Source: Draconibacterium aestuarii (GTDB lineage Bacteria > Bacteroidota > Bacteroidia > Bacteroidales > Prolixibacteraceae). Taken from it: DNA of 64,000 nucleotides. The notes beneath the pieces were generated by a model. That model was not told the DNA's origin, ran no database searches, and was given only the letters and a program-made list of their open reading frames with translations. Where the stretch lies: positions 62,001 through 126,000 of the forward strand of contig JAPOHD010000067.1 in assembly GCA_026671195.1 (NCBI GenBank), written 5' to 3'. A program made the position numbers and the translations under genes. Below, piece by piece: positions 26,444 through 35,778 of this stretch. The stretch's first letter is position 1, and the number at the start of each line of letters is the position of its first letter.

Positions 26444-27772
26444 TTAATAAATATAAATTGGATTTGAATAAATCCAGGGAACATATTTCCCGTTTAAATT
26501 AATCTGAACTTCAATTCGATAGGCCCCTTTGTCATTCAGGTTTGTAAAGGTATACTCGTATTTGTCAATATCCGAGATGTTTATTGTCTCACCGTCGAGA
26601 ATAAGCCTGAATTGTCCTGGTAAAGGAGAAACTGCATGTAGCGAATTAAGTTCATTAATAGCCAGCGAATCACCAGGAATTGCTTTTGTATTTCCATTTT
26701 GGTTTTTTGCAAAATAATTAAAGCCACTGGCATCTCCCAGGCTTTTAAAGGCAGTATATAAATGCCCTTGTTTTATATGATGTGCAAGCGATTCAACGGT
26801 CAACGATTCGGCAAAAACATAGTTGGTAATATAATCGAACCCTTCCATGTAAGTGTCTATCATAAATTTGAAAATCCAACCGCTGCTATCCTGCTCATGA
26901 AAAAGCCATTTGTTTCGGAAATTCACCTGAACCGTATCTATGGGATTGGCATTTGGCCCGATCCATTCAACACGTCCGTCGTTTAAATATCTTGCTCTGA
27001 AATTTTGATTTTCGTGCGTATCGACTGCTGAATATCCAACTATTTTACGCTGTGTATTCAACGAATCCCACAACGCAAGGATCGGGGTTTGTGTATCAAA
27101 CATTTGGCGTAAAGCCCAAATGCGATACTTTTTCCCATTTACAATAAAATTTAAAATGTTCGGCGCCAGTTTCTCGTCTTTTGTATCGGTATGAAAGTTG
27201 TAAATTTCCATACCATGGTACCACGGATTATCCCAGTTGTGTGGTTCTTCGGTGTGTGCATAAAATACAATTCCGCCGTTTTTAACAATATTTTTCAAAA
27301 CGCTGTCCTTGTCAATACTCCAATCAATTACAACCGAATCTTGCAATGGCCAGGCTGCAAATCCTTGTTTTTCGCTTCCGGGCAGAATTAATACATCATC
27401 GTAAAAATCATTGTATCCGCGTGGAAAAGAATCGATGTTCCCGTGTGGGTGATCGGTTAAAAAGATAAAATCGATACCATTCTTTTTCGCTGCCGGGATG
27501 AGATCAGATAATTTTCCTTCACTGTCGTGCGACCAAAAACTATGGACATGCATTACGCCGCGATAGGTATTTAGTTGTGTGGTTTTATGCGTTTTCTTTC
27601 GCAGTTTCTGAAACTCTGCAATTTCTTTTTCCAATTTTGGATAGGTAACCAGGTTGCGCCAAACAGGAACTGCAAGCGCAACAACTAAAAGTAAAAGTAC
27701 CACAACTAAAATGGAATAGAGAAGGTATTTGAGAACTTTCAGAAATGTTCGTGTCGTTTTAGTAAGCGCCAT
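26444..27772 (-). CDS. Membrane-anchored PHP-domain metal-dependent hydrolase-like protein
   Basis: 442 residues with a strong N-terminal transmembrane helix (about 12-34). Residues about 70-250 show PHP-type metal motifs: 'MHVHSFWSHDSEG', 'IDFIFLTDHPHG' and 'YAHTEEPHNW'. The C-terminal ~100 residues are beta-rich ('QFRLILDGETINISDIDKYEYTF') and look like an Ig-like accessory domain. PHP proteins are phosphoesterases using a trinuclear metal site; here the domain would face the periplasm. Its ATG shares one base with the stop of the upstream ceramidase-like gene (TAATG at 27770-27774), a sign of translational coupling and fixed stoichiometry. Confidence 0.78.
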   Translation of the reverse strand: MALTKTTRTFLKVLKYLLYSILVVVLLLLVVALAVPVWRNLVTYPKLEKEIAEFQKLRKKTHKTTQLNTYRGVMHVHSFWSHDSEGKLSDLIPAAKKNGIDFIFLTDHPHGNIDSFPRGYNDFYDDVLILPGSEKQGFAAWPLQDSVVIDWSIDKDSVLKNIVKNGGIVFYAHTEEPHNWDNPWYHGMEIYNFHTDTKDEKLAPNILNFIVNGKKYRIWALRQMFDTQTPILALWDSLNTQRKIVGYSAVDTHENQNFRARYLNDGRVEWIGPNANPIDTVQVNFRNKWLFHEQDSSGWIFKFMIDTYMEGFDYITNYVFAESLTVESLAHHIKQGHLYTAFKSLGDASGFNYFAKNQNGNTKAIPGDSLAINELNSLHAVSPLPGQFRLILDGETINISDIDKYEYTFTNLNDKGAYRIEVQINLNGKYVPWIYSNPIYIY

Positions 27773-29166
27773 TATTCAACTACAATTTTTGTTAACTGAT
27801 GAATTAAGTCCATGGTATAATCTCCCATGTTTGGGCCAAACCAGCCCATCGTTTTAGGTTCATATTTGTCGAGATAAAAATATTTGCCCGGAATAATGTA
27901 TCCAAGATAACTTCCGTTAAAACTGGAAATATTGGCTTTAAAACCTTTTGCGGCCAGATTATTTTTTATTTGAAGTGCATACTCGCCGCTAAAATCAGAA
28001 GGAGTTGTTATCCAAATCATATTGCCAAGTTTGGCTACTTGCAGGTATGCATTGTCGGGTACAGGATTTATTTTCTGACAAAGAAAAGTTGACAGGTTTG
28101 TTTTTGTTGTTAACCGAATATTGTAGTCGGGCAATTGTAATTTAAGGGAAACACTCGACAGTGAAACAGTAGGAGAGAGTTCTGTTTTTTGAAGATAGGT
28201 ATTTAAACTGTCAGCCAGTGCTTCACCAATAAATTTTGGTTTTTCAAAGCCTTCTCCTTCTCCGCGATGGGTTTGGCTGCCCACCGAACCTGCAAAAAAC
28301 AGGGCATAATCTACTGTTGTTTTTTCCATTTTTCGTTGCCAATAACCCGGATAATCGCCACTGATCTCCATGTTTTTATCGCCCATGGTTGTGGAGTGCG
28401 CCGAAAAAGAACCAATTACCGCTTTTTTGCCGTTGGTTTGTTTCAGGTAAATAAAACTGAAATCATCGTTTTTGGTACCCAATTCGCCAATCAATCGGTT
28501 GCGCGTATAATCTTTCGCATTAAAATCGCCGGTTCCAATCTCTGCCGGTTTAAGGTCGGCAACGGCTTTTTGTACGACAACGGCAAATTGTAAGGTTAAC
28601 CATTCAACCAGTTTCGCATTGTATTCACCGGCAAATTGTTCACCAACCCAACCTTGTCCCCAGGCTCCGAGACTTGAGTGCGTATGCGATGCTGAGAAAA
28701 AAAGTTGTTCGCGTTTGTAGCCCTTTTCTCCCAGTTTAACCATTATTGAATCAGTAATGTTGGGAGGAATAATCAGCAGATCGGCACCAATAAAAACAAT
28801 TAGCTTTTCATTGATTTTTAATGCTGCAGCCTTTACAAAAATACTGTCGTGGATTCCGGTGGCCGAAGCTCCTTTACGAGAACTAAAACCTGATAATGGA
28901 AGGTTGGTAAATTCTCCGGTTGTGTTATTGTTTTCAGTGCTGTTCAATTTTGGTGTAATACTCACTTTGGCAAAGCCCGCCATTAAAGAATCATTTTCTT
29001 CGGTATATTTTTGTGCCAGTTTCTCCATCTGGTCACATCCGTTTTTGTAATAATCACTCTTAAAATAAGGCGTTCTGTCAACCGGTGTGGTTGCCCAAAA
29101 ACCAATAACCACAACCACTGTCATCAGAATTGAAATTGAAATACCAATTTTTCGTACTCTTCTCAT
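27772..29166 (-). CDS. Neutral ceramidase-fold protein, membrane-anchored
   Basis: 464 residues with an N-terminal hydrophobic helix (about 8-26). Ceramidase-family marks: 'AGFAKVSITPKL', 'GIHDSIFVKAAAL', 'ASHTHSSLGAWG' (His pair) and 'YLGYIIPGKYF' (Tyr ligand region). The Glu ligand block PGE is altered to 'TTPSDFSGE', and the nucleophile block is 'AGSVGSQTHRG' instead of GDxSPN. Like its two paralogues it probably uses the zinc fold for a different hydrolysis. It follows the PqaA-like gene by 56 bp and overlaps the PHP gene by one base. Confidence 0.82.
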   Translation of the reverse strand: MRRVRKIGISISILMTVVVVIGFWATTPVDRTPYFKSDYYKNGCDQMEKLAQKYTEENDSLMAGFAKVSITPKLNSTENNNTTGEFTNLPLSGFSSRKGASATGIHDSIFVKAAALKINEKLIVFIGADLLIIPPNITDSIMVKLGEKGYKREQLFFSASHTHSSLGAWGQGWVGEQFAGEYNAKLVEWLTLQFAVVVQKAVADLKPAEIGTGDFNAKDYTRNRLIGELGTKNDDFSFIYLKQTNGKKAVIGSFSAHSTTMGDKNMEISGDYPGYWQRKMEKTTVDYALFFAGSVGSQTHRGEGEGFEKPKFIGEALADSLNTYLQKTELSPTVSLSSVSLKLQLPDYNIRLTTKTNLSTFLCQKINPVPDNAYLQVAKLGNMIWITTPSDFSGEYALQIKNNLAAKGFKANISSFNGSYLGYIIPGKYFYLDKYEPKTMGWFGPNMGDYTMDLIHQLTKIVVE

Positions 29167-29222
29167 CGTGTTCTTATTCTTATTCCTTAATATAGAAGGA
29201 ATATCAGGATACTTGGTTTACG

Positions 29223-30587
29223 TTACTGGCCCCGGTTTAATAATAGTTGGTTTTTGTCGGCCACAAACATCCGCGTGCTTTTTGTATAGTCGTCGCCGAA
29301 AGGTGCTTTGTATTTCAGATCCACATAAAATGCTTTGAAACCATTGTCGGGGAAATCAATTTCGATATTGAATTGTTTTTTATCTGTCTTACTAACGCTA
29401 TCTTCCGTCCATTCTTCATCTCTGAAATCGCGATCTGCCGAGTCTGTGCTCCATAAAATTACATCCTTCAAATTTCCTGAGGTGGCATTTATATTCAGCT
29501 TGATTTTCCCATTTGATTCAGAAATGGCATAATCGAATTCCGGATAATTTTCCCCGTTAATGGCAGTTCCAAAAAATGCACTTAAAGTTGTTAGTGCTGT
29601 TTTTTTATCGCCTAAATCATGCCCTGCATTGGGCGTGTAACAAACATAGTTTTTACCAGGAATGCTGTCGATGTAATTTTTAATAGCATCCACAGGCCAA
29701 TATTCATCGTTTGTGCCAATAAACAACATTTTGGGCATGGTAAGGGTTTTTCTATACGAATACGGATCTATCATAGTAACCAGATCTTTACCTTCGGGCG
29801 AATTAACCTGTTGAGCAATTCCAAGGTTTACGTAATCTTCAATCTGAATGCTGTAATCGCCCCAGGCAACTTTGTGATAATCTACATTAACAGGCATATT
29901 CAGTACGTCGATTACCATTGGTCCGATAGCTTTTACACGTTTATCATTTGCCCCGGTCAGCCAGGTAGTCCAACCTCGTTTTGATGCACCAGAAACTACA
30001 AACTCGTTTACTTTATATGCGATTTCTTTTTTTGCGAATTGTTGCACAGCATCCATAGCGCGTATGGCGCTTTTTGTCATTGGAAATAAAAGCGGCCAGG
30101 TAAAGTCGTGGTCGTTTTGATAGTTGTGAAGTGTAAAAGAAATCAGTTCATCTTCTGTTCTGTCGTCATAAAGTGGCTGGTTGGGTGTTTGCCACAAAAT
30201 GGCGGTTATGGCTTTGTTCGTTGTTGCAATCTGGCTAAACATCAAAATATCTTTTTTATCCCAGTTGTGAATGTTGGGTTCGCCGTTTTTTACACTTCCG
30301 CCGGTAATAAAAAGCAGTGCATCTTTATATTTCAGCTCATCAGGTACAATAATAGTGAGTTCATGTTTCCAAGCAATAGTACGCCATGTTTGTGAGGTAA
30401 AAATAACACGATACAAGGTTGTTCCTTCAGCATCCATCTTGTCCTGAATTTCCCATTTAAAGGATTTATCTCCATTGTTCAAATACGATTGGAGTGCATT
30501 ATCAGGAGTTACAGGTTTATTTTTTTCTGCCAAAACAAAATTTGCAGAACATACAAGCGCAATAAAGAGTATTATCAACTTTTTCAT
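29223..30587 (-). CDS. PhoPQ-activated pathogenicity-related (PqaA-like) alpha/beta hydrolase
   Basis: 454 residues, signal peptide 1-20 ('SANFVLA'). The PF10142 pattern is clear: 'WKHELTIIVPDELKYKDALLFITGG', 'TTNKAITAILWQTPNQPL', 'VSGASKRGWTTWLT' (Ser of the GASKRG elbow as candidate nucleophile), 'FIGTNDEYWPVDA' (acid) and 'NAGHDLGD' (His). The fold is alpha/beta-hydrolase. The family is named after a PhoP-regulated Salmonella gene and its substrate is unknown. Here it is the first hydrolase after SusD, following a long hairpin, which places it in glycan or lipid-conjugate processing rather than virulence. Confidence 0.88.
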   Translation of the reverse strand: MKKLIILFIALVCSANFVLAEKNKPVTPDNALQSYLNNGDKSFKWEIQDKMDAEGTTLYRVIFTSQTWRTIAWKHELTIIVPDELKYKDALLFITGGSVKNGEPNIHNWDKKDILMFSQIATTNKAITAILWQTPNQPLYDDRTEDELISFTLHNYQNDHDFTWPLLFPMTKSAIRAMDAVQQFAKKEIAYKVNEFVVSGASKRGWTTWLTGANDKRVKAIGPMVIDVLNMPVNVDYHKVAWGDYSIQIEDYVNLGIAQQVNSPEGKDLVTMIDPYSYRKTLTMPKMLFIGTNDEYWPVDAIKNYIDSIPGKNYVCYTPNAGHDLGDKKTALTTLSAFFGTAINGENYPEFDYAISESNGKIKLNINATSGNLKDVILWSTDSADRDFRDEEWTEDSVSKTDKKQFNIEIDFPDNGFKAFYVDLKYKAPFGDDYTKSTRMFVADKNQLLLNRGQ

Positions 30588-30623
30588 TTCGAAGATTTTT
30601 TAAATTAGAACTTAGTTGCAATA

Positions 30624-30656
30624 ATAAGCAGACAACAGCGAATGTTGTCTGCTTAT
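30624..30656 (-). promoter_or_regulatory. Perfect 14-bp hairpin between SusD and downstream enzymes
   Basis: Arms 30624-30637 and 30643-30656 are exact reverse complements around a 5-nt loop. On the transcribed (-) strand the stem is followed by TATTGCAAC rather than a U-tract, so full Rho-independent termination is unlikely. A partial attenuator or a 3'-end stabiliser of the SusC-SusD part of the message is more likely. It lies 24 bp after the SusD stop and 37 bp before the PqaA-like start. Confidence 0.7.
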
Positions 30657-30679
30657 ATAAATAATGGGATAAAACTGCA

Positions 30680-32332
30680 TTAGTAGGGTTTATTTGTCCC
30701 CTGTAGCAACCACATTTTCGACCAGGCGCTGTTGTTACTAACATCGCTGCCTTTGTATTGGGTTGGTTCTAATTTTGCGATGGCTGCCTCGGCATTTGCC
30801 GTATTCTTTGCAATCTCATCATCGTAATGGTAATAAAAACGTAAAGGTAAAGCTTCTCTTTTTGCTGATTCGCCGGTTTGTAAATCCGGTAATCCGGTTC
30901 TCCGGTAATCAAACCACGATTCTGCTGCAGCGGTCCAGCTGGCAATCCATTTTTGGGTGATGATACTTTCCAGTCCTTCGAACGTTGCATTGCCGATGTA
31001 GTCCTCAAATTCGCCTTCAACATCCCAGGAAGTAAGTGATTGTTTAATTCCCTCTGCGTAATAATCTTCGGCATTTCCGGAGATCCAGCCATAAAGCGCA
31101 GCTTCGGAAAGAATAAAGTTAACTTCGGCAGCCGACATAAGACGCATGAGCAACAGCGGACCACTGGTTTCCTTATACCTGTCGTTTAAGTGAGAGCAGT
31201 GAGGATTGTAAACTCCTTGCTCGAGATAAGGATTTAAGTTATACTGCGATGCAGCAAAAACAGAAGGAGGAATACCCACATATTCCGAATCGTAATCAAT
31301 TCCAACTCCCCAGGCAGCTTCGTAATCGTCAACAATGTCCTGCGAAATCTCTCTTTTCCCATCAACAATCCGGTCTATTCCTTCACCGCTAACAAGTACA
31401 AGAGGAATCTCAATTTTATTGGCCCAGACTCCCAGTCTTGGATCGTTTAATGCCTGTAATGCATCAACCAAGGTAGAGCATAATTTGTTTCGCATGTATG
31501 TGCCACTTGTGCTGGTGTCGAAAACCGTATTACTTGGCCAATCATCATCTTTTGAAGAACCAATATAGCTGACACTTGCATCGTCTTCAGCCAAAATTAT
31601 CAGCGGATAAGTTGAAGGATCGGATGTGATTTTATTAATTCCTGCCTGCGCAATCGAAGGTTCTTTTTCGGATAAGCGCATGTAATAACGGAGTGCCAGC
31701 GAATTGGCCAGTTTTCTCCATTTTGTAACATCTCCGGCATATAACACATCTTGTGTATTGTTTACATTTTTATAGTCGTCGGAACTCTTGGATAATAAAG
31801 TATTTGCAGTTTCTAAATCTTCCAGTATTCCCAGGTAAATATCTTTTTGATCATCAAATTTAGGAGCGAAATATTCTGTCCCTTCTTCTGCTTTCAATGC
31901 TTCTGAGTAAGGAGCATCTCCCCAAAGATCGGTTATTAATCCAAAGGTGTAGGCTCTGAAAATAAGTGAAACACCCTGATGAAATTCGTAATCACCTTCA
32001 ATGGCCTTTTTGTGGTACTCATCAGCATTTCTTAGAATAGAGTAATAAGCTGACCAGCTTTTATCCTGATTGTCCCAGTCGTAATCGTTATGGCCACTCG
32101 ACCATCCATCGAACTGAGTATGTTGCATTACCCCGGCAATATCGCCAAAACCTAAACTCACAACGGTTTCGCCAACTTTGGTGATGATGGTGGGCATTAA
32201 TAAATTCAAATCGGCATTATTCGGATCAACCCCGTTGGGATTGACGTTTAAATCATCCAGGTCTTTACATGATATAACAAATGCCAAAGCAAAAGTTAAC
32301 ACGATTATAAAGCTATTTTTTATTTTATTCAT
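30680..32332 (-). CDS. SusD/RagB-family surface lipoprotein (SusD-like_2)
   Basis: 550 residues, lipidated Cys22 ('FVISC') followed by acidic residues as in surface-exported lipoproteins. The SusD-like_2 pattern is clear: 'LNVNPNGVDP' after the Cys, 'GVMQHTQFDGW', 'FRAYTFGLITDLWGDAPYSEA', 'NSLALRYYMRLSEKEP', 'QKWIASWTAAAESWFDYRRTG' and the end 'WLLQGTNKPY'. It caps the SusC pore as a lid and binds ligand. It starts 16 bp after the SusC stop. It is clearly diverged from the two SusD proteins at 47-56 kb but shares their C-terminus. Confidence 0.95.
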   Translation of the reverse strand: MNKIKNSFIIVLTFALAFVISCKDLDDLNVNPNGVDPNNADLNLLMPTIITKVGETVVSLGFGDIAGVMQHTQFDGWSSGHNDYDWDNQDKSWSAYYSILRNADEYHKKAIEGDYEFHQGVSLIFRAYTFGLITDLWGDAPYSEALKAEEGTEYFAPKFDDQKDIYLGILEDLETANTLLSKSSDDYKNVNNTQDVLYAGDVTKWRKLANSLALRYYMRLSEKEPSIAQAGINKITSDPSTYPLIILAEDDASVSYIGSSKDDDWPSNTVFDTSTSGTYMRNKLCSTLVDALQALNDPRLGVWANKIEIPLVLVSGEGIDRIVDGKREISQDIVDDYEAAWGVGIDYDSEYVGIPPSVFAASQYNLNPYLEQGVYNPHCSHLNDRYKETSGPLLLMRLMSAAEVNFILSEAALYGWISGNAEDYYAEGIKQSLTSWDVEGEFEDYIGNATFEGLESIITQKWIASWTAAAESWFDYRRTGLPDLQTGESAKREALPLRFYYHYDDEIAKNTANAEAAIAKLEPTQYKGSDVSNNSAWSKMWLLQGTNKPY

Positions 32333-32348
32333 GATCGTAATTTTTTGG

Positions 32349-35300
32349 TTAGAAAGTAAAACTTAGTTTGAATCCAATCGGAACAACCCACGGATCGGCG
32401 TTGTACCTTTCAACGCCCTGTTTAAATTTACCTGAACCTTCGGCCTGGAAAGCTCTTTCCGGATCGATTCCCAGTTTTGCATCTTTTGTCCAAAGCATAA
32501 TGTTACGACTGTAGATCGAGAAGTTTACGTCCTCCATTCCAATTTTTTGCGTGTATTGGTTGGGTAACCTGTAACTTAACGATATTTCGCGTAGTTTAAT
32601 ATAATCAGCATCGAACAGGTTGGCCTCTCCAATATCCCAGGGATAACTCACTACGTAGGGTAGAAATAAAGTGCCTTCATTTCCCAGGTTCTCCTGTTCT
32701 AAAATAAATTTTCCATTCTCGTCGTAATATCCCATAACACCCGGAGCAAAAGTTCCGTCGTATACTGTTACTCCGCTAAAACCTTCAGGGAAACCGTTGT
32801 AGTCAGGAGTTGGTCCTCCAACCGGGTATAAACGATCGGCGTAAATCAGTTCATCAGCATTGGCTACAACCCAATCGCGCAATTCCTGGCTTGCTCCACC
32901 TCCCAAATCTCCCGGATCTACCAGGTTGTCTAACCAGGTTTGTGTTATTACACTTTCTGATAAGTAGCGCGAAGTTTGCGAGACATACTGACCTCCGCAA
33001 CGCCAGTCAAAAGTCATGTTCAGCGTAAAGTTTTTATAATTTAATGAAGTCTGCAACCCCATAATAAAGTCGGGATTGTAATTACCAACTTTTGAATATT
33101 CTTCTTCGGCTACCCATTCGGCGTCCAGGCCGCTGCCCAAAATAGGATAGTTATAATACGGAGACAATTCGTCTTCAACCCGTTTTACTTTTCGTGAATA
33201 CAGGTTGCCAACCAAACCATCGTGTGTATCATCTTTTACATATCCAACGTTTTTCACCCTTGCTTCATCCCAGAACTCAACAAAATCAATTCCTTCGGCA
33301 AGTTCCAGAATGCGTGTCTCATTTTTAGTGAAGTTAACGTTTACGTCCCATTTCCAGTTGCGTGTTTGTACCGGTGTTATTCCAACCAAAAATTCAAACC
33401 CTTTACTTTGTAGCAATCCGGCATTTACTTGTGTGCCGCTAAAACCTGTTGACGCAGCCAGCGGAACTCCCAGTATTTGGTTCCTGTTGTCAACTTTGTA
33501 ATAGGTTCCGTCGAAACGCAGGCGGTTATCGAATAACCTGATTTCGGTTCCGATCTCGTACGAAGTCGCTTCTTCAGGTAGTAAATTAGGGCTGAGAATT
33601 TCACTTTGTTTGGCTAAACGGATGGCATCGCCCCACTGCCCGGCATCCTGGTAGGTTGCAAACAAACTGTAAGGATCGGTATCGTTACCAACTTTTGCCC
33701 ATCCGCCTCTTATTTTAAACATGTTAACTTTTGGACCTAAATCAACAATTTCGTTGATCATTAAACTTAACGATGCTGAAGGATAAAAATAAGAACGGTT
33801 TGCTGCCGGCAGCGTACTCGACCAGTCGTTACGAGCAGTTACGTCTAAATATGCAATCTCTTTCCACGAAAGGTTTGCCATGGCATACAAACTGTTTATT
33901 TCTTTTTCATACCTGTAGTTGCTAAAGTTCAGGGCACTTGCTGCAATATTCTGAACTGTATACACGTTGGGAACGATAAGGCCGGAACCCGATTTTGAAG
34001 AGTTGCTGATAACTGATCTTTGTGAATAGAGGATGTTGCCACCGCCACTTGCTGTTACCTCAAAATCACCAAATGTATTGGTGTAGGTTGCCAGAAAGTC
34101 GGTATTCCTTTCAAAATTATTACCGTTTTTTATACCATAAGCTCCGTTGTTTGGTTCATCGGTGTAACCCGGAGCTATTTTTGATTCCTGAATTTCATCT
34201 GTTTTATTCAGCGAAAAGCGTCCCATTAAAGTAACGTGCGGTGTTATTTCCCAGTTGGCAACAATATTTCCGTAAATTCGGTTTCTGTTAAAACTATTGT
34301 TTACATCGTATGCCAGGTAATATGGATTTTCGTGGTTGCTCGAAACCCTTAGTACTTCGTCACCAGTCCGGTAATCGCTCAAATCTCTGATGTCGATATT
34401 TAAAGGATGATTATAAGCCCATTGCATTGGGTTTGTTCCGCGGTTCGATGCGGGTCTGTTGTCGGCCCAACTGTTGGTGAAATTAATATCGGTACTTACG
34501 CTAAAATTGGAGCGAACTTTTGAATTGGCGGATAAAGAAACACTGTTTTTATTTAAATCTGAATTTGGAACCAATCCATCGTGCGTCATATTGCTTACTC
34601 CTAAACGATAATTAATGTTCGAGCCGCTGCCTGAAATGGAGGCGCTGTTTGTAGTTGTAACCGCATAATCGTTTATAAAGTTTTTAATGTTGTCGGCGTA
34701 CGAAACCACCTCAATTGGCACGCGAACTCCGTTAGCATCAATTGGTGATTGCCACTGCACAGCCCAATAACCTTCGTCGGTTTCCGGACCTGATCCGGTA
34801 CCGTCGCCCGCACTTATTTCAGGTAAAATTCCGCCACCTACATTTTCCGGTCTGAAAGAGAAAAATCCGGTTGAAAACTTGTCTTGTACATTTAAAAAGC
34901 GTGAAGGAAGATCGAACACTGTATTGGAAGAAACAGTAACTTTCATTTTTTGGTTGTCCTTTGCTTTTTTTGTTGTGATAAGTACAACCCCGTTTCCAGC
35001 GCGGGTACCATATAACGCGGCGGCACTTGGTCCTTTCAGAATGGATACATTCTCAATCGTTTCCGGATCAAGATCGGCAATGGCGTTACCGTAATCAACC
35101 CGGTTGTCTTTACCAAAACCTCCAACATTGTTTGCAGTATTGCTCATCGGTACTCCATCAACGACGAACAAAGGCTGGTTGTCGGTACTCATCGAAGTAG
35201 CTCCCCTGATTACCATGTTAACAGTAGAACCGGTACCTCCGGTAGAACTAATTGTTACGCCGGCTACTTTCCCTGCCATTGAATTAAGCACATTTTCCTG

Positions 35301-35759
35301 AACAACACGGGTAAGTTCTTCGCCCGAAACTTTGCCTACCGAAAAACCCAGCGATTTTTCTTCACGTTTAATTCCAAGTGCCGTAACCACAACTTCTTCC
35401 AGTGCTTCCATACTTTCTTCCATGGTTACATCAATAACAGTTCTTCCGTTCACTTCAATTTCCTGGTATTTAAATCCTATAAATGAAAAAACAAGTAGTG
35501 CATTTCCTGGAACCTTTATGCTGTATTTTCCATTGGAATCGGTAACTGTACCATTGTTGGTTTCAAATTGAATTATACTTAGGCCGGGAAGCGGGCTCCC
35601 GTCAACTGCCGAAGTAACTACTCCGGTTACCGTTATGGTTTGTTGTTGCGTTGTTTTGTCTCCTGCATTCGAAGCAACAGCAACTGAAAGTAAAAATGCA
35701 GTTAAAACGAAGGAGAAGAACACCTTCGTAAGTATATGGATTGAATTTCTCTTATTCAT
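32349..35759 (-). CDS. SusC/RagA TonB-linked outer-membrane transporter
   Basis: 1136 residues. Order: signal peptide (about 1-30, 'SVAVASNAG'), carboxypeptidase-regulatory-like domain (about 40-115, 'VTGVVTSAVDGSPLPG'), TonB-box-like 'EEVVVTALGIKREEKS', plug (about 135-260: 'MAGKVAGVTISSTGG', 'LFVVDGVP', 'SILKGPSAAALYGTRAGNG') and a 22-strand barrel ending 'PIGFKLSFTF'. The usual partner SusD is next. It imports the oligomer or glycoconjugate released by the surface enzymes. The start follows the PKD lipoprotein stop by 19 bp. Confidence 0.96.
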   Translation of the reverse strand: MNKRNSIHILTKVFFSFVLTAFLLSVAVASNAGDKTTQQQTITVTGVVTSAVDGSPLPGLSIIQFETNNGTVTDSNGKYSIKVPGNALLVFSFIGFKYQEIEVNGRTVIDVTMEESMEALEEVVVTALGIKREEKSLGFSVGKVSGEELTRVVQENVLNSMAGKVAGVTISSTGGTGSTVNMVIRGATSMSTDNQPLFVVDGVPMSNTANNVGGFGKDNRVDYGNAIADLDPETIENVSILKGPSAAALYGTRAGNGVVLITTKKAKDNQKMKVTVSSNTVFDLPSRFLNVQDKFSTGFFSFRPENVGGGILPEISAGDGTGSGPETDEGYWAVQWQSPIDANGVRVPIEVVSYADNIKNFINDYAVTTTNSASISGSGSNINYRLGVSNMTHDGLVPNSDLNKNSVSLSANSKVRSNFSVSTDINFTNSWADNRPASNRGTNPMQWAYNHPLNIDIRDLSDYRTGDEVLRVSSNHENPYYLAYDVNNSFNRNRIYGNIVANWEITPHVTLMGRFSLNKTDEIQESKIAPGYTDEPNNGAYGIKNGNNFERNTDFLATYTNTFGDFEVTASGGGNILYSQRSVISNSSKSGSGLIVPNVYTVQNIAASALNFSNYRYEKEINSLYAMANLSWKEIAYLDVTARNDWSSTLPAANRSYFYPSASLSLMINEIVDLGPKVNMFKIRGGWAKVGNDTDPYSLFATYQDAGQWGDAIRLAKQSEILSPNLLPEEATSYEIGTEIRLFDNRLRFDGTYYKVDNRNQILGVPLAASTGFSGTQVNAGLLQSKGFEFLVGITPVQTRNWKWDVNVNFTKNETRILELAEGIDFVEFWDEARVKNVGYVKDDTHDGLVGNLYSRKVKRVEDELSPYYNYPILGSGLDAEWVAEEEYSKVGNYNPDFIMGLQTSLNYKNFTLNMTFDWRCGGQYVSQTSRYLSESVITQTWLDNLVDPGDLGGGASQELRDWVVANADELIYADRLYPVGGPTPDYNGFPEGFSGVTVYDGTFAPGVMGYYDENGKFILEQENLGNEGTLFLPYVVSYPWDIGEANLFDADYIKLREISLSYRLPNQYTQKIGMEDVNFSIYSRNIMLWTKDAKLGIDPERAFQAEGSGKFKQGVERYNADPWVVPIGFKLSFTF

Positions 35760-35778
35760 ATTCGTTTATTTGAATGGT

